DNA from: Bacteroidales bacterium
GTDB taxonomy: Bacteria; Bacteroidota; Bacteroidia; Bacteroidales; Muribaculaceae
Length of the DNA: 48,438 nt
NCBI GenBank assembly: GCA_020859845.1
Contig: JAJBVL010000077.1
Span: 1 to 48,438, forward strand
Reading direction: 5' to 3'
This document shows, one piece after another, positions 1 to 8,713 of this stretch. The position numbers and the translations under genes are program-made. The notes beneath the pieces were generated by a model that saw nothing but the letters and a program-made list of their open reading frames with translations, was not told the DNA's origin and searched no databases. Within the stretch, counting starts at the first letter, position 1. Every line of letters begins with the position of its first letter.

Positions 1-2
1 AA

Positions 3-58
3 AAGGCAAAAGTCAAGAGGCAAAAGTCAAAAGGCAAAAGTCAAGAGGCAAAAGTGGC
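3..58. repeat. 14-bp tandem repeat at window edge
   Basis: About four consecutive copies of a 14-bp unit, A(A/G)AGGCAAAAGTCA, alternate between an AAAGG and an AGAGG form. The last copy ends in GTGG and runs up to the stop codon of the chorismate synthase gene. The array is cut by the window edge, so its full length is unknown. No coding sense is seen. Confidence 0.8.
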
Positions 59-70
59 CATGCGGAATAG

Positions 71-1147
71 CTACATTCGGCAGGTCTTGTTGGCGAGATA
101 GGCATCGAGAACCACCATGGCAGCCATGGCCTCCACCACTGGCACTGCTCGCGGCAAGACGCATGGGTCGTGGCGACCTCGCGCCTTGAGGGTCACTGGC
201 TGACTGGCATCGTTGATGGTCTCCACCTCGCGAAGCAACGTGGCCACAGGCTTAAAGGCCACGCGGAAGTAGATGTCTTCGCCATTGGATATGCCACCCT
301 GAATGCCACCAGAATGATTGGTGAGGGTGTGTATCTCCCCTTCTTCGTTGACCCTAAAACGGTCGATCATCTCGGAGCCCAGACGACCACACTCCGCGAA
401 ACCCATGCCATAGTCAAAACCCTTGGCGGCATTGATGCTCATCATGGCGCCAGCCAGTAGGGCATGGAGCTTGCCAAAGGCTGGGTCGCCGAGGCCCACG
501 GGGCATCCGCGTATCAGTCCCGTGACGACGCCGCCGATGGTGTCGCCGGCCGCCTTGACGCGCTCTATCTTCTCGCGCATACGCTTGGCGATGGCCGGGT
601 CGGGGCAACGCACGTCGTTGGAGTCGATCGAGGCGAGGTCGTAGTGGAGATAGTTGGGCTCTAAGGCGATGTCGCCCACCTGGGAGGTATAGGCATAAAT
701 CTCAATCCCTACGGTCTGCAGCACCTGACGGGCAAATGCGCCAGCCACCACCCTCGAGATGGTCTCGCGGGCCGACGAGCGCCCCCCTCCCCGATGATCT
801 CTCAGCCCATACTTGCGGGTAAAGGTGAAGTCAGCGTGGGAGGGGCGAAAGGTGTGGCGCACATTCTCGTAGTCGGCCGAGTGATGGTCGGTGTTCTCCA
901 CCATGAATCCAATAGGAGTGCCGAGGGTGCGGCCCTCGAAGAGGCCCGAGAGCACCTTCAGACGGTCTTTCTCATCGCGGGCCGTCACGATTGACGATTG
1001 TCCGGGGCGCCGGCGGTCGAGCTGGCGCTGCACCTCGTCAAGGTTGATTTCCACTCCGGCGGGGATGCCGTCAATGACGCCCCCTATGGCCGGGCCATGC
1101 GATTCGCCGAAACTCGTCAGGCGATAGATATGTCCTATTGTATTCAT
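71..1147 (-). CDS. aroC: Chorismate synthase
   Basis: Converts 5-enolpyruvylshikimate 3-phosphate to chorismate with reduced FMN, the last shared step of aromatic amino acid synthesis, in the cytoplasm. The 358 residues are full length for the family. Visible signatures are FGESHG at residues 13-18, RRRPGQ at 45-50, the [10 protein letters not shown] and [13 protein letters not shown] blocks around 97-129, and [18 protein letters not shown] near the C terminus. The ATG start gives the conserved family N terminus [18 protein letters not shown]. It lies 57 bp downstream of the sialidase gene on the same strand, but the pathways are unrelated and no shared promoter is evident. Confidence 0.97.
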   Translation of the reverse strand: MNTIGHIYRLTSFGESHGPAIGGVIDGIPAGVEINLDEVQRQLDRRRPGQSSIVTARDEKDRLKVLSGLFEGRTLGTPIGFMVENTDHHSADYENVRHTFRPSHADFTFTRKYGLRDHRGGGRSSARETISRVVAGAFARQVLQTVGIEIYAYTSQVGDIALEPNYLHYDLASIDSNDVRCPDPAIAKRMREKIERVKAAGDTIGGVVTGLIRGCPVGLGDPAFGKLHALLAGAMMSINAAKGFDYGMGFAECGRLGSEMIDRFRVNEEGEIHTLTNHSGGIQGGISNGEDIYFRVAFKPVATLLREVETINDASQPVTLKARGRHDPCVLPRAVPVVEAMAAMVVLDAYLANKTCRM

Positions 1148-1204
1148 TTGTCAGAGGATTTTTGGCAGGATTTGGCAGGATTGGTAGAGAGGGTTAGACA
1201 ACGC

Positions 1205-2824
1205 TTATTTTACAAGGTCGGTGAGCTTTACGGCTTGGAAAAGCATGTGGGCTTGGCTCGACTCGTAGAAGATACCCACGGTCTCCTCGTCGATCATCGA
1301 GAGGCATGAGTAGCCCCAGCCATCTTCCTCGTCGATCATCACTTGCTGGCTTAGGGGCCAAGTGACGCCGCCGTCGGTGCTCACCTTGATGGTGATATGG
1401 TTGCGGTCCTTGGTGGTGTCGGGGTTGGAGAAGATAAGGAGGTCCTTGCCGGTCACGTTGTCCTTAGCGTCGACATGGATAAGGGAGGCCATGCAGACTG
1501 GCTCGCGCAGCGACGTGCGGCTGGAGATATGCTCCTTCCACGTCTGGCCAAGGTCGGTGGTGGTGTAGACGGCGCGGCTGCCACCACGGTTGTCGCGCAT
1601 GTTGAGCATCAACACACCGGGCTCCACCTCGGCCACCTGAGCCTCTGTGGTGTTGCTGCGGGCAGCGTTGTGCATGTGCCATGTCAAGCCATGGTCCTTG
1701 CTATACATGATGCCGGCATTGGGGATGCGCAGCGAGTCGATATACTGAGTGGGGAACACGAGGGTGCCATCCTTCATGGTGATACCGCGGCCAGGGCCTT
1801 GGAGGAGGAAGTACCACGAGGGGTCCTTCACCTGCTCGGTGACGTTGATGGGCTCGCTCCAGGTCTTACCATCGTCCTCGCTCTTGACCATCATAAGCTG
1901 TGCGGTGGTCTCCTCGGTCATGCCGGGCATGGAGTTGAACCACGCGCGACCGTTGCCCATACCGTGGGTCCAGGCAGCCACAATCCAGATGTTGCCATTG
2001 GTCTCGTCGACGAGGATCGAGGGGTCGCCACAACCGTTCTGACCGGCAGGCAGACCGCCATATTCGCCAAACGTCATGGCCACGCGCATGGGATCCCACG
2101 TCTGGCCCTTGTCGGTGGAGCGGCTGACGCCTATATCCACGTGTTCCTGAAGGTCGGCGCTGTTGTTCCAGCGTATGTCGTAGACACCGAGAAGCGAACC
2201 GTCGTTGCTGGTGACGAGGCCTGGGATGCGATAGGAAGCCGAGCCATCATCGCCGGCGTGGCGCACACCGATACCCACACGGCGCGTTGCCGAAGGGCTA
2301 TCCCATGCTATCTCTGCGGGCTGACCGTTGAGGGTGGCCTGCGGCAAGTCGACGTCGACCTTAGTCAAGAGCGAAGCCTCGGGCTTCATCTTGATGCTCA
2401 CCCAGTAGTAGTTGGGGCCAGGGAGCATCTCCTGGTCGGAGGCGAGGGTGACGCTCTTGCCGGGCTTGTCTACTGAACTCTGCTTCACTGAGTAGGAGGG
2501 ATTGGCAGCGCGAGTCTGGCCTGGGGTGCTGCGCGAGATGTAGCTAACAGGGGCAAAGGCTTTACCCTTTCGAGCGGGAGCCTCAACGCCGCTATAATAG
2601 AGGGTGACACTCTCAATGGCCTCCATGGGGGTGGCGTCGGAGAAGGTGAGGGTTACGTCGTTGAGACGGTCGCCCTTGTCGGCATCGACGCGCATCTCCA
2701 GCAGGATGTTGTCCTCACGGTCAATGAGGATAGGTATTTGAGGATTTTTCACGTTGAGCGTCGTTGATGCCCAAGCAGTGGCGGCCAGTAGAGAGAGGCC
2801 GAGGGTCATAGCGGTTGCTTTCAT
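1205..2824 (-). CDS. nanH: Secreted exo-alpha-sialidase (GH33)
   Basis: Predicted to release terminal sialic acids from host or dietary glycoconjugates outside the cytoplasm. Residues 1-19 form a signal peptide (MKATAMTLGLSLLAATAWA). Residues about 20-180 are a beta-rich N-terminal domain of the kind preceding Bacteroides sialidase catalytic domains. The beta-propeller follows, with the YRIPG arginine motif at 198-202. At least five Asp-box repeats are visible: STDKGQTW, SEDDGKTW, SKDHGLTW, TTDLGQTW and STDGGVTW. Candidate catalytic residues are the Glu in the AEVEPG segment and the Tyr in WGYSC. A TAATTTTG -7 element lies upstream with a weak -33. No sialic acid catabolism genes are nearby, so it probably acts alone or with distant loci. 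The gene symbol rests on family resemblance. Confidence 0.93.
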   Translation of the reverse strand: MKATAMTLGLSLLAATAWASTTLNVKNPQIPILIDREDNILLEMRVDADKGDRLNDVTLTFSDATPMEAIESVTLYYSGVEAPARKGKAFAPVSYISRSTPGQTRAANPSYSVKQSSVDKPGKSVTLASDQEMLPGPNYYWVSIKMKPEASLLTKVDVDLPQATLNGQPAEIAWDSPSATRRVGIGVRHAGDDGSASYRIPGLVTSNDGSLLGVYDIRWNNSADLQEHVDIGVSRSTDKGQTWDPMRVAMTFGEYGGLPAGQNGCGDPSILVDETNGNIWIVAAWTHGMGNGRAWFNSMPGMTEETTAQLMMVKSEDDGKTWSEPINVTEQVKDPSWYFLLQGPGRGITMKDGTLVFPTQYIDSLRIPNAGIMYSKDHGLTWHMHNAARSNTTEAQVAEVEPGVLMLNMRDNRGGSRAVYTTTDLGQTWKEHISSRTSLREPVCMASLIHVDAKDNVTGKDLLIFSNPDTTKDRNHITIKVSTDGGVTWPLSQQVMIDEEDGWGYSCLSMIDEETVGIFYESSQAHMLFQAVKLTDLVK

Positions 2825-2957
2825 GGCGCTAATCTGTCGTTTGTTGTTGGATGAAAATTTTTTGGGTTATGAATGGCAAAATTACATATAATTTATGAAA
2901 CTGCCTAATATAATTTAGGTGATAGGGCAAAAAATGTAGTGGGAGGGGCTTCAAATG

Positions 2958-2989
2958 TTTGCTCAGTAGCAAAAGTTTTCCTACCTTTG
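2958..2989 (+). promoter_or_regulatory. Bacteroidetes-type promoter
   Basis: TTTG at 2958-2961, a 20-bp spacer, then TACCTTTG at 2982-2989. It sits about 65 bp before the ATG at 3055 and argues against the longer in-frame start at 2959, which would fall inside the promoter. Confidence 0.7.
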
Positions 2990-3054
2990 CCTCACGTCTA
3001 CCAACGTTTTTATTCATTTGTCCTTATCTACCTTATCCCCTCCCCCACCACGTT

Positions 3055-3924
3055 ATGACACTACGTTCCCTGACCCTCTCCTTTCTTCTACTCATGGCTC
3101 TCACCCCTGCGCTTAGCGCCCAGGAAAACCCCATCTACATTTACCAATGGGAGCCTTTCGTGTTTCAGCCCGGGCAGCTCACCGACAAGTTTATGGTGGG
3201 CACCGACATCCTTATCGACGGCTCGGGGCGCGCCTATGTCAACCCCCGCACTCAAGAGATGGAAGCCATCAACAAGGCTGCCCTCGAAGGACTGGGATTC
3301 GTGTGGCGCCTACGTGATGCAGCCCAGGACACAACGCTCCATCCCCAGTTGAGGATAAGCGGCGTGGTGAGCAACATGCACGTCAATGGCCAATCGATAG
3401 TCACCGACAACGACAAGCAAAACATGGGTCCACAGATAGTGACCCGTATGGAGACGATGGAGTACAAGGCCAGCATGAAGCTCCTGCTGGAGATTACCAA
3501 CCTACAGACAGGCGAGGTGACGAGCCACACCTTCTCGCTCAACAACGACGACCAAGGCACCGTCACCACCGAGCAGCAGGCAGTCAACTTCATCAAGCTG
3601 CTGATGGAAGTGGAGATGATACGCTATCTCAACGACCTCTTCCCCCTCTCGGCCAGAGCCGTGGTCACCGCCGAGGAGAAAAACGCCGCCACGAGCGTCA
3701 AGCTATCCTTTGGAAAGAAATTTGCCGTTTCGCCGGGCATCACTCTACAGCTACTAACCCTCAAGCCTGGCTCCAACAAGCCCAAAGCGCTGGGCGAAGT
3801 GGAGGTGAAAGGCAGCGCCGACAAAGGATGGGCTCTCAACTGCGCAGTCACCAAGAAGGGTCGCGACATACTGAAATATCTCTCTCAGGAACCCGAGGCT
3901 ATCCTCATCGTCCGCCAGAAATGA
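3055..3924 (+). CDS. Secreted protein of unknown function
   Basis: A 289-residue protein that I do not recognise. Starting at 3055 gives a clean signal peptide (MTLRSLTLSFLLLMALTPALSA, cleavage before QENPIY); an upstream in-frame start would bury this behind 32 extra residues and overlap the promoter. There is no lipobox Cys. The mature part is mixed alpha/beta with no catalytic motif visible. It contains a segment with alternating polar residues (residues about 100-190) and a Lys-rich C terminus. It is probably periplasmic. An imperfect hairpin (CGGG-C-TGTC / GACA-A-CCCG, 3943-3965) follows the stop codon without a convincing T-run. The next gene is the two-component regulator after 233 bp. 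Confidence 0.75.
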   Translation: MTLRSLTLSFLLLMALTPALSAQENPIYIYQWEPFVFQPGQLTDKFMVGTDILIDGSGRAYVNPRTQEMEAINKAALEGLGFVWRLRDAAQDTTLHPQLRISGVVSNMHVNGQSIVTDNDKQNMGPQIVTRMETMEYKASMKLLLEITNLQTGEVTSHTFSLNNDDQGTVTTEQQAVNFIKLLMEVEMIRYLNDLFPLSARAVVTAEEKNAATSVKLSFGKKFAVSPGITLQLLTLKPGSNKPKALGEVEVKGSADKGWALNCAVTKKGRDILKYLSQEPEAILIVRQK

Positions 3925-4157
3925 GCCTATATAAAAGAAAAGCGGGCTGTCATCTCGACAACCCGAAGTTCTTTAACCTTAAATCTAATACCATGAAAAA
4001 ACACAGTGCAAATATAGTAATTATACACTTAGAACACGCTTGGGGTAGGAGTGTTCGGGAGGCATATACGATTTAACATTCTTTAATACTCGGATAATGT
4101 CTACAATTAGTAACTTTACACTCGAAATAATATACCATCTATCACTCCCCCATACCA

Positions 4158-4868
4158 ATGAGAATCAGAATACTGGTAATTGACGATGAGGAAGCATTGT
4201 GCGAGATCCTCAAATTTAACCTTGAGAAGGAAGGCTATGAAGTCGACTGCGTGTATAGCGCCGAGGAGGCGTTGACTCTCGACCTATCGAGCTATTCTCT
4301 TATGATAGTGGACATTATGATGGAGCGGCTGAGCGGTTTCGACTTTGCGAAACGTGTGAGGTGCGACGCCGCCACGGAGGAAATCCCCATCATCTTTTGC
4401 TCGGCGCTCAATGGCGAGGACGACACCGTAATGGGTCTCAACATCGGCGCCGACGACTATATCACCAAGCCGTTTGTCATCAGCGAAGTGTTGGCTCGCG
4501 TGAGGGCCGTCTTGCGTCGCAGCCAGGCCTCGCGCCAATGGGCCTACAACGTGTCGAAGAGCCTTTACGAGCCCGACATCACCTTTCACAACCTGCGCAT
4601 CGACCGCAACGAGAAGCTCTGCTACCTCGACGGCGAAGAAATCAACCTGACGAAGACCGAGTTTGACATCCTGCTCTTTCTTCTCACCCATCGCAACCGA
4701 ATCTACTCGCGCGAAGAAATCATAAAGAATGTGTGGAGTGGCGACGTCATCGTCACCCATCGCACCATCGACACCAACATAGCCCGCCTGCGCAAGAAGA
4801 TAGGCGAATATGGCAACAACATCGTGACACGTCTGGGCTTCGGATATGGCTTTAAAGAGACGCCTTAG
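4158..4868 (+). CDS. OmpR/PhoB-family response regulator
   Basis: Cytoplasmic DNA-binding regulator of 236 residues. The receiver domain spans residues 1-122, with acidic pocket D9/D10, phosphoacceptor D52 (MIVDIMM), switch Ser82 and Lys104 (TKPF). A winged-helix DNA-binding domain occupies about 138-233 (LTKTEFDILLFLL, then TNIARLRKKIG and TRLGFGYGF). The histidine kinase gene starts inside its 3' end (23-bp overlap), indicating translational coupling. Upstream, TAACTTTA (about 4115) resembles a -7 element. PhoB-type direct repeats lie just downstream of the gene pair, which makes a phosphate-like role conceivable; that is inference, since the stimulus cannot be read from sequence. Confidence 0.93.
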   Translation: MRIRILVIDDEEALCEILKFNLEKEGYEVDCVYSAEEALTLDLSSYSLMIVDIMMERLSGFDFAKRVRCDAATEEIPIIFCSALNGEDDTVMGLNIGADDYITKPFVISEVLARVRAVLRRSQASRQWAYNVSKSLYEPDITFHNLRIDRNEKLCYLDGEEINLTKTEFDILLFLLTHRNRIYSREEIIKNVWSGDVIVTHRTIDTNIARLRKKIGEYGNNIVTRLGFGYGFKETP

Positions 4869-6330
4869 TTATCGGTGGCGACTCTTCATCCCCCTGGTGG
4901 GTATGATGTGGCTCATCATCTTCGTGCTCTTTGCTTATCAGTACAAGCGCGAAGTGAACTATCGTGCCGAAAACATCAGCAAGCAGCTCTCAATCATCAA
5001 TAGCCGCATCATCGACGCTTACGAAAACGACATCGACCTGACGCCGTTTATGAACTTTGTGGCGCAATACTTTGACAACTCCATGTTTGAGGAGGTGATG
5101 GTGAGCGTCTACGACAAGGATGGCAAGCTCGTCTACTCGATAGGCCAGCCTATCCTCCAAGACTTCTCGGAGGCCGGCCACACAGCCGAGTTTCTCGAGG
5201 CCGAGCGCCACGGCATGGGCAACGACAACCGTGCCAAAGGAGGCCAGATGGCCTACTTCATGGCTCGCAAGAGCAACGACGGGGAGATCTATGTCCACAC
5301 CGCCATGCCCTACACCGTCACTCTGGCCGACGCCCTCAAGGCCGAGCCCGACTTCTGGGTGATAGTGATAGTGCTGGCCATCGTGGTGACAGCCATAGCG
5401 TATTATTCCACCAGCTTCCTGTCGCGCAACGTCACCCTGCTGCGCGACTTTGCCAACTCGGCCAACGACCCTTCGCGAGTGGAGGAGCTCGACGAGCATA
5501 AATTCCCCCACGACGAGCTGGGCGACATATCGCGGGAGATAGTGAAGCTCTACCGCGACAAGAATCGCGCCGTGGAGCAGAGCGACCGCGAACACAAGGT
5601 GGCTCTCCACGCCATCGAGGAACAGGCACGCATCAAGCGCCAACTCACCAACAACATCAACCACGAGCTGAAGACGCCCGTGGCCATGATAAAGGGCTAT
5701 CTCGACAGCGTGGTCTCCACCCCCGACATGCCCGACGAACTACGTCAACGCTTCCTCTCAAAGGCGCAGGAGAGCACCGAGCGCCTGTGCTCACTGCTGA
5801 GCGACGTCTCGGCCATCACCCGGCTGGAGGACAGCGTCAACAACATCCCGCTCACCGAACTCAACTTCCACGACCTCGTATTTACCATCGCCGACGAGAT
5901 GAAGGAGGCGGGTATGCTCGGCGACATGACGTTTGAGTTTTCAATCCCCCTCACTTGCAAAGTGAAGGCCAACAACAACCTACTGACAGGCGTGGTGACC
6001 AACCTCATCAAGAACGCCGTGGCCCACTCGCGAGGCACGCTGATAGGCCTCAACCTCGTAATCCAGAGCGATCATTATTACACCTTCTCTTTCTACGACA
6101 ATGGCATAGGGGTGCCAGAGGAGCACCTGAGCCACCTCTTTGAGCGCTTCTACCGCATCGACGCCGGACGCTCACGCAAGGCCGGAGGCACAGGCCTCGG
6201 CCTCTCTATCGTCAAGAGCTCTATCGAAGCAATGGGAGGCACCGTGGCCGTCCAAAACCGCTCCACCGGAGGCCTTCACTTCCTCTTCACACTGGAGAAA
6301 TGGGAGGAAAAAGGAGGGAAAGAGTGTTAA
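4846..6330 (+). CDS. Membrane sensor histidine kinase
   Basis: A 494-residue sensor partnering the overlapping regulator gene. Transmembrane segments at about 12-31 and 170-188 enclose an extracytoplasmic sensor region of about 140 residues. A linker containing a long helix (about 195-265) precedes the HisKA domain with phosphoacceptor H273 (INHELKTP). The catalytic domain shows the N box (NLIKNAVAHS, 386-395), G1 (DNGIGVP, 418-424), F box (LFERFYR) and G2 (GGTGLGLS, 447-454). All key residues are intact. The start at 4846 (ATGGCTTTAAAG) gives a basic N terminus before TM1. The sensed ligand is unknown. Confidence 0.93.
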   Translation: MALKRRLSYRWRLFIPLVGMMWLIIFVLFAYQYKREVNYRAENISKQLSIINSRIIDAYENDIDLTPFMNFVAQYFDNSMFEEVMVSVYDKDGKLVYSIGQPILQDFSEAGHTAEFLEAERHGMGNDNRAKGGQMAYFMARKSNDGEIYVHTAMPYTVTLADALKAEPDFWVIVIVLAIVVTAIAYYSTSFLSRNVTLLRDFANSANDPSRVEELDEHKFPHDELGDISREIVKLYRDKNRAVEQSDREHKVALHAIEEQARIKRQLTNNINHELKTPVAMIKGYLDSVVSTPDMPDELRQRFLSKAQESTERLCSLLSDVSAITRLEDSVNNIPLTELNFHDLVFTIADEMKEAGMLGDMTFEFSIPLTCKVKANNNLLTGVVTNLIKNAVAHSRGTLIGLNLVIQSDHYYTFSFYDNGIGVPEEHLSHLFERFYRIDAGRSRKAGGTGLGLSIVKSSIEAMGGTVAVQNRSTGGLHFLFTLEKWEEKGGKEC

Positions 6331-6360
6331 AACTACTTAATATCTTAACTTGACACCGCA

Positions 6361-6407
6361 TTGTAACACGATTGTCATTAAGCTGTGATATTCGTATAGT
6401 AATTTTG
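6361..6407 (+). promoter_or_regulatory. PhoB-box-like direct repeats with -7 element
   Basis: Three heptamers lie exactly 11 bp apart: TTGTAAC (6361-6367), TTGTCAT (6372-6378) and CTGTGAT (6383-6389). The spacing and the core CTGTCAT-like sequence match the direct-repeat organisation known for PhoB-family binding sites. Ten bp later a Bacteroidetes -7 element TAATTTTG (6400-6407) follows with no TTTG -33, as expected if an activator substitutes for it. The downstream product is the candidate small RNA. Which regulator binds is inference; the neighbouring response regulator is the obvious candidate. Confidence 0.55.
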
Positions 6408-6412
6408 TGGGC

Positions 6413-6580
6413 GTAAGTTAATGAAACCATTAACCTAACCTCGCTTAGGTAATAAAAGATATAGGAATCTATACCTATCCCAATCAGAAAAAAGATATTG
6501 CATAATAGTAATTAAGAGACCAATAAAACTGTAGATTCGCACGGCATGTCGGTAGACACCCCAGTGCGAATCGCTTTTTT
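6413..6580 (+). ncRNA. Candidate structured small RNA, ~168 nt
   Basis: Sequence between the kinase and enolase genes that starts 5-6 bp after a -7 element and ends in a strong intrinsic terminator, without a credible reading frame. Predicted stems: GTTAATG/CATTAAC with loop AAAC (6417-6434), CCTAA/TTAGG (6434-6449), TATAG/CTATA near 6460-6473, then the terminator hairpin 6534-6572, which has TGTC/GACA nested inside its loop. An A-rich single-stranded middle (about 6480-6530) could be a target- or protein-binding region. Enolase has its own promoter downstream, so this is not simply its leader. No known RNA family was recognised. Confidence 0.5.
6534..6580 (+). terminator. Intrinsic terminator
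   Basis: A perfect 9-bp stem GATTCGCAC/GTGCGAATC (6534-6542 with 6564-6572) encloses a 21-nt loop that can itself fold, followed by GC and six T (6575-6580). It ends the candidate small RNA and probably also read-through from the kinase gene. Confidence 0.85.
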
Positions 6581-6629
6581 ATGGGAGTTAAGGATGATAA
6601 AATGGCAAAAATTTTTTCATTGCCGATTG

Positions 6630-6660
6630 TTGTTTATGATAGGAAAAGTAGCTAACTTTG
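6630..6660 (+). promoter_or_regulatory. Enolase promoter
   Basis: TTG at 6630-6632, a 20-bp spacer, and TAACTTTG at 6653-6660, 51 bp before the enolase ATG. Confidence 0.75.
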
Positions 6661-6669
6661 CGGTGTTAG

Positions 6670-7998
<1,329 letters not shown>

Positions 7999-8043
7999 TC
8001 CTCAACGCGCTTAGATACAAGTTTGTACCATCCCACTCCAAAT

Positions 8044-8069
8044 AACGGCGCCTTTGGCGCCGTTTTTTT
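8044..8069 (+). terminator. Enolase terminator
   Basis: AACGGCGCC (8044-8052), loop TTT, GGCGCCGTT (8056-8064), then a T-run to 8069. Confidence 0.95.
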
Positions 8070-8134
8070 GTTAGGGGGGTAAACTTAGAGCATTTTTTAT
8101 ACATCGCACCTCTTGCTTTATCCCTCAATTTTAT

Positions 8135-8165
8135 TTTGTCGTATGGGAGAAGTTGTGTAAATTTG
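8135..8165 (+). promoter_or_regulatory. Promoter abutting the start codon
   Basis: TTTG (8135-8138), a 19-bp spacer, and TAAATTTG (8158-8165). The nearest sensible ATG is at 8171, so the transcript would have almost no leader. This excludes the in-frame ATG at 8153, which lies upstream of the -7 element. Confidence 0.65.
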
Positions 8166-8170
8166 TCGGT

Positions 8171-8713
8171 ATGAAAACAATTGAACGACACAATGGAAAA
8201 TCGAAGAGGATCGCTATAGGGGTGATGCTCAGCGCTGTTGTAGTAGTAGCGCTCAGCCTGGCCAGTTGCTGGGGCTCCTCCGACGCTGTGGAGGAAGACC
8301 TGCAGCAAGCCGAAATGGCCATAGCTCAGGGCGACATGCGCTCGGCAAGCAGCATCGCCAACCACATCGTGGGCGACCGCAACCTTACCGACCTTACGCC
8401 TCGCCAGTTGGGACGTCTGTCGATGGTGTATATGCAGCTTGCCGACAACACCGACCCCGCCGACTACGTGGCCAGCGCCACCGACTGCTACCGCCGCGCT
8501 TATGCTGCCGACGAGGATTCGGCCACGGCCTATTATAGCGGCGTGGCTCCCGAACTGACACGCTATGCCTTGATGCTCACGCGTATCGTCAACGGCTCCC
8601 GACGCGCTCTCACCGACAGCATCGCCGCCGGCGACACCATCTACACTCTCGACACCCCTGAAGACTCCCTCACCTTAGACCTCGATACCATCCCTAATGC
8701 TCAACATCTATAA
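8171..8713 (+). CDS. Lipoprotein with TPR-like helices
   Basis: A 180-residue envelope lipoprotein of unknown role. A basic N terminus and hydrophobic stretch end in a lipobox (LSLASC, Cys at about residue 29). The mature part is helical: segments EEDLQQAEMAIAQGDMRSA and the YRRAYAADEDSATAYY region look like degenerate tetratricopeptide repeats. The C terminus is acidic. Its last 17 bases overlap the start of the AddA-like gene, so the two are probably co-transcribed. The start at 8171 is chosen from the promoter position. Confidence 0.8.
   Translation: MKTIERHNGKSKRIAIGVMLSAVVVVALSLASCWGSSDAVEEDLQQAEMAIAQGDMRSASSIANHIVGDRNLTDLTPRQLGRLSMVYMQLADNTDPADYVASATDCYRRAYAADEDSATAYYSGVAPELTRYALMLTRIVNGSRRALTDSIAAGDTIYTLDTPEDSLTLDLDTIPNAQHL

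Noticed and set aside
3992-4076. 27-codon frame starting ATGAAAAAACAC after a leader-like TTTAACCTTAAATC
   Set aside because: It looks like the start of an exported-protein gene but lacks a hydrophobic segment and ends quickly; possibly a relic, not supportable as a gene.
4070-4102. Possible PhoB-like repeats upstream of the response regulator gene
   Set aside because: TTTAACA, TTAATAC and ATAATGT can be placed at 11-bp steps with the same 10-bp gap to a TAACTTTA element, but they match the CTGTCAT core poorly.
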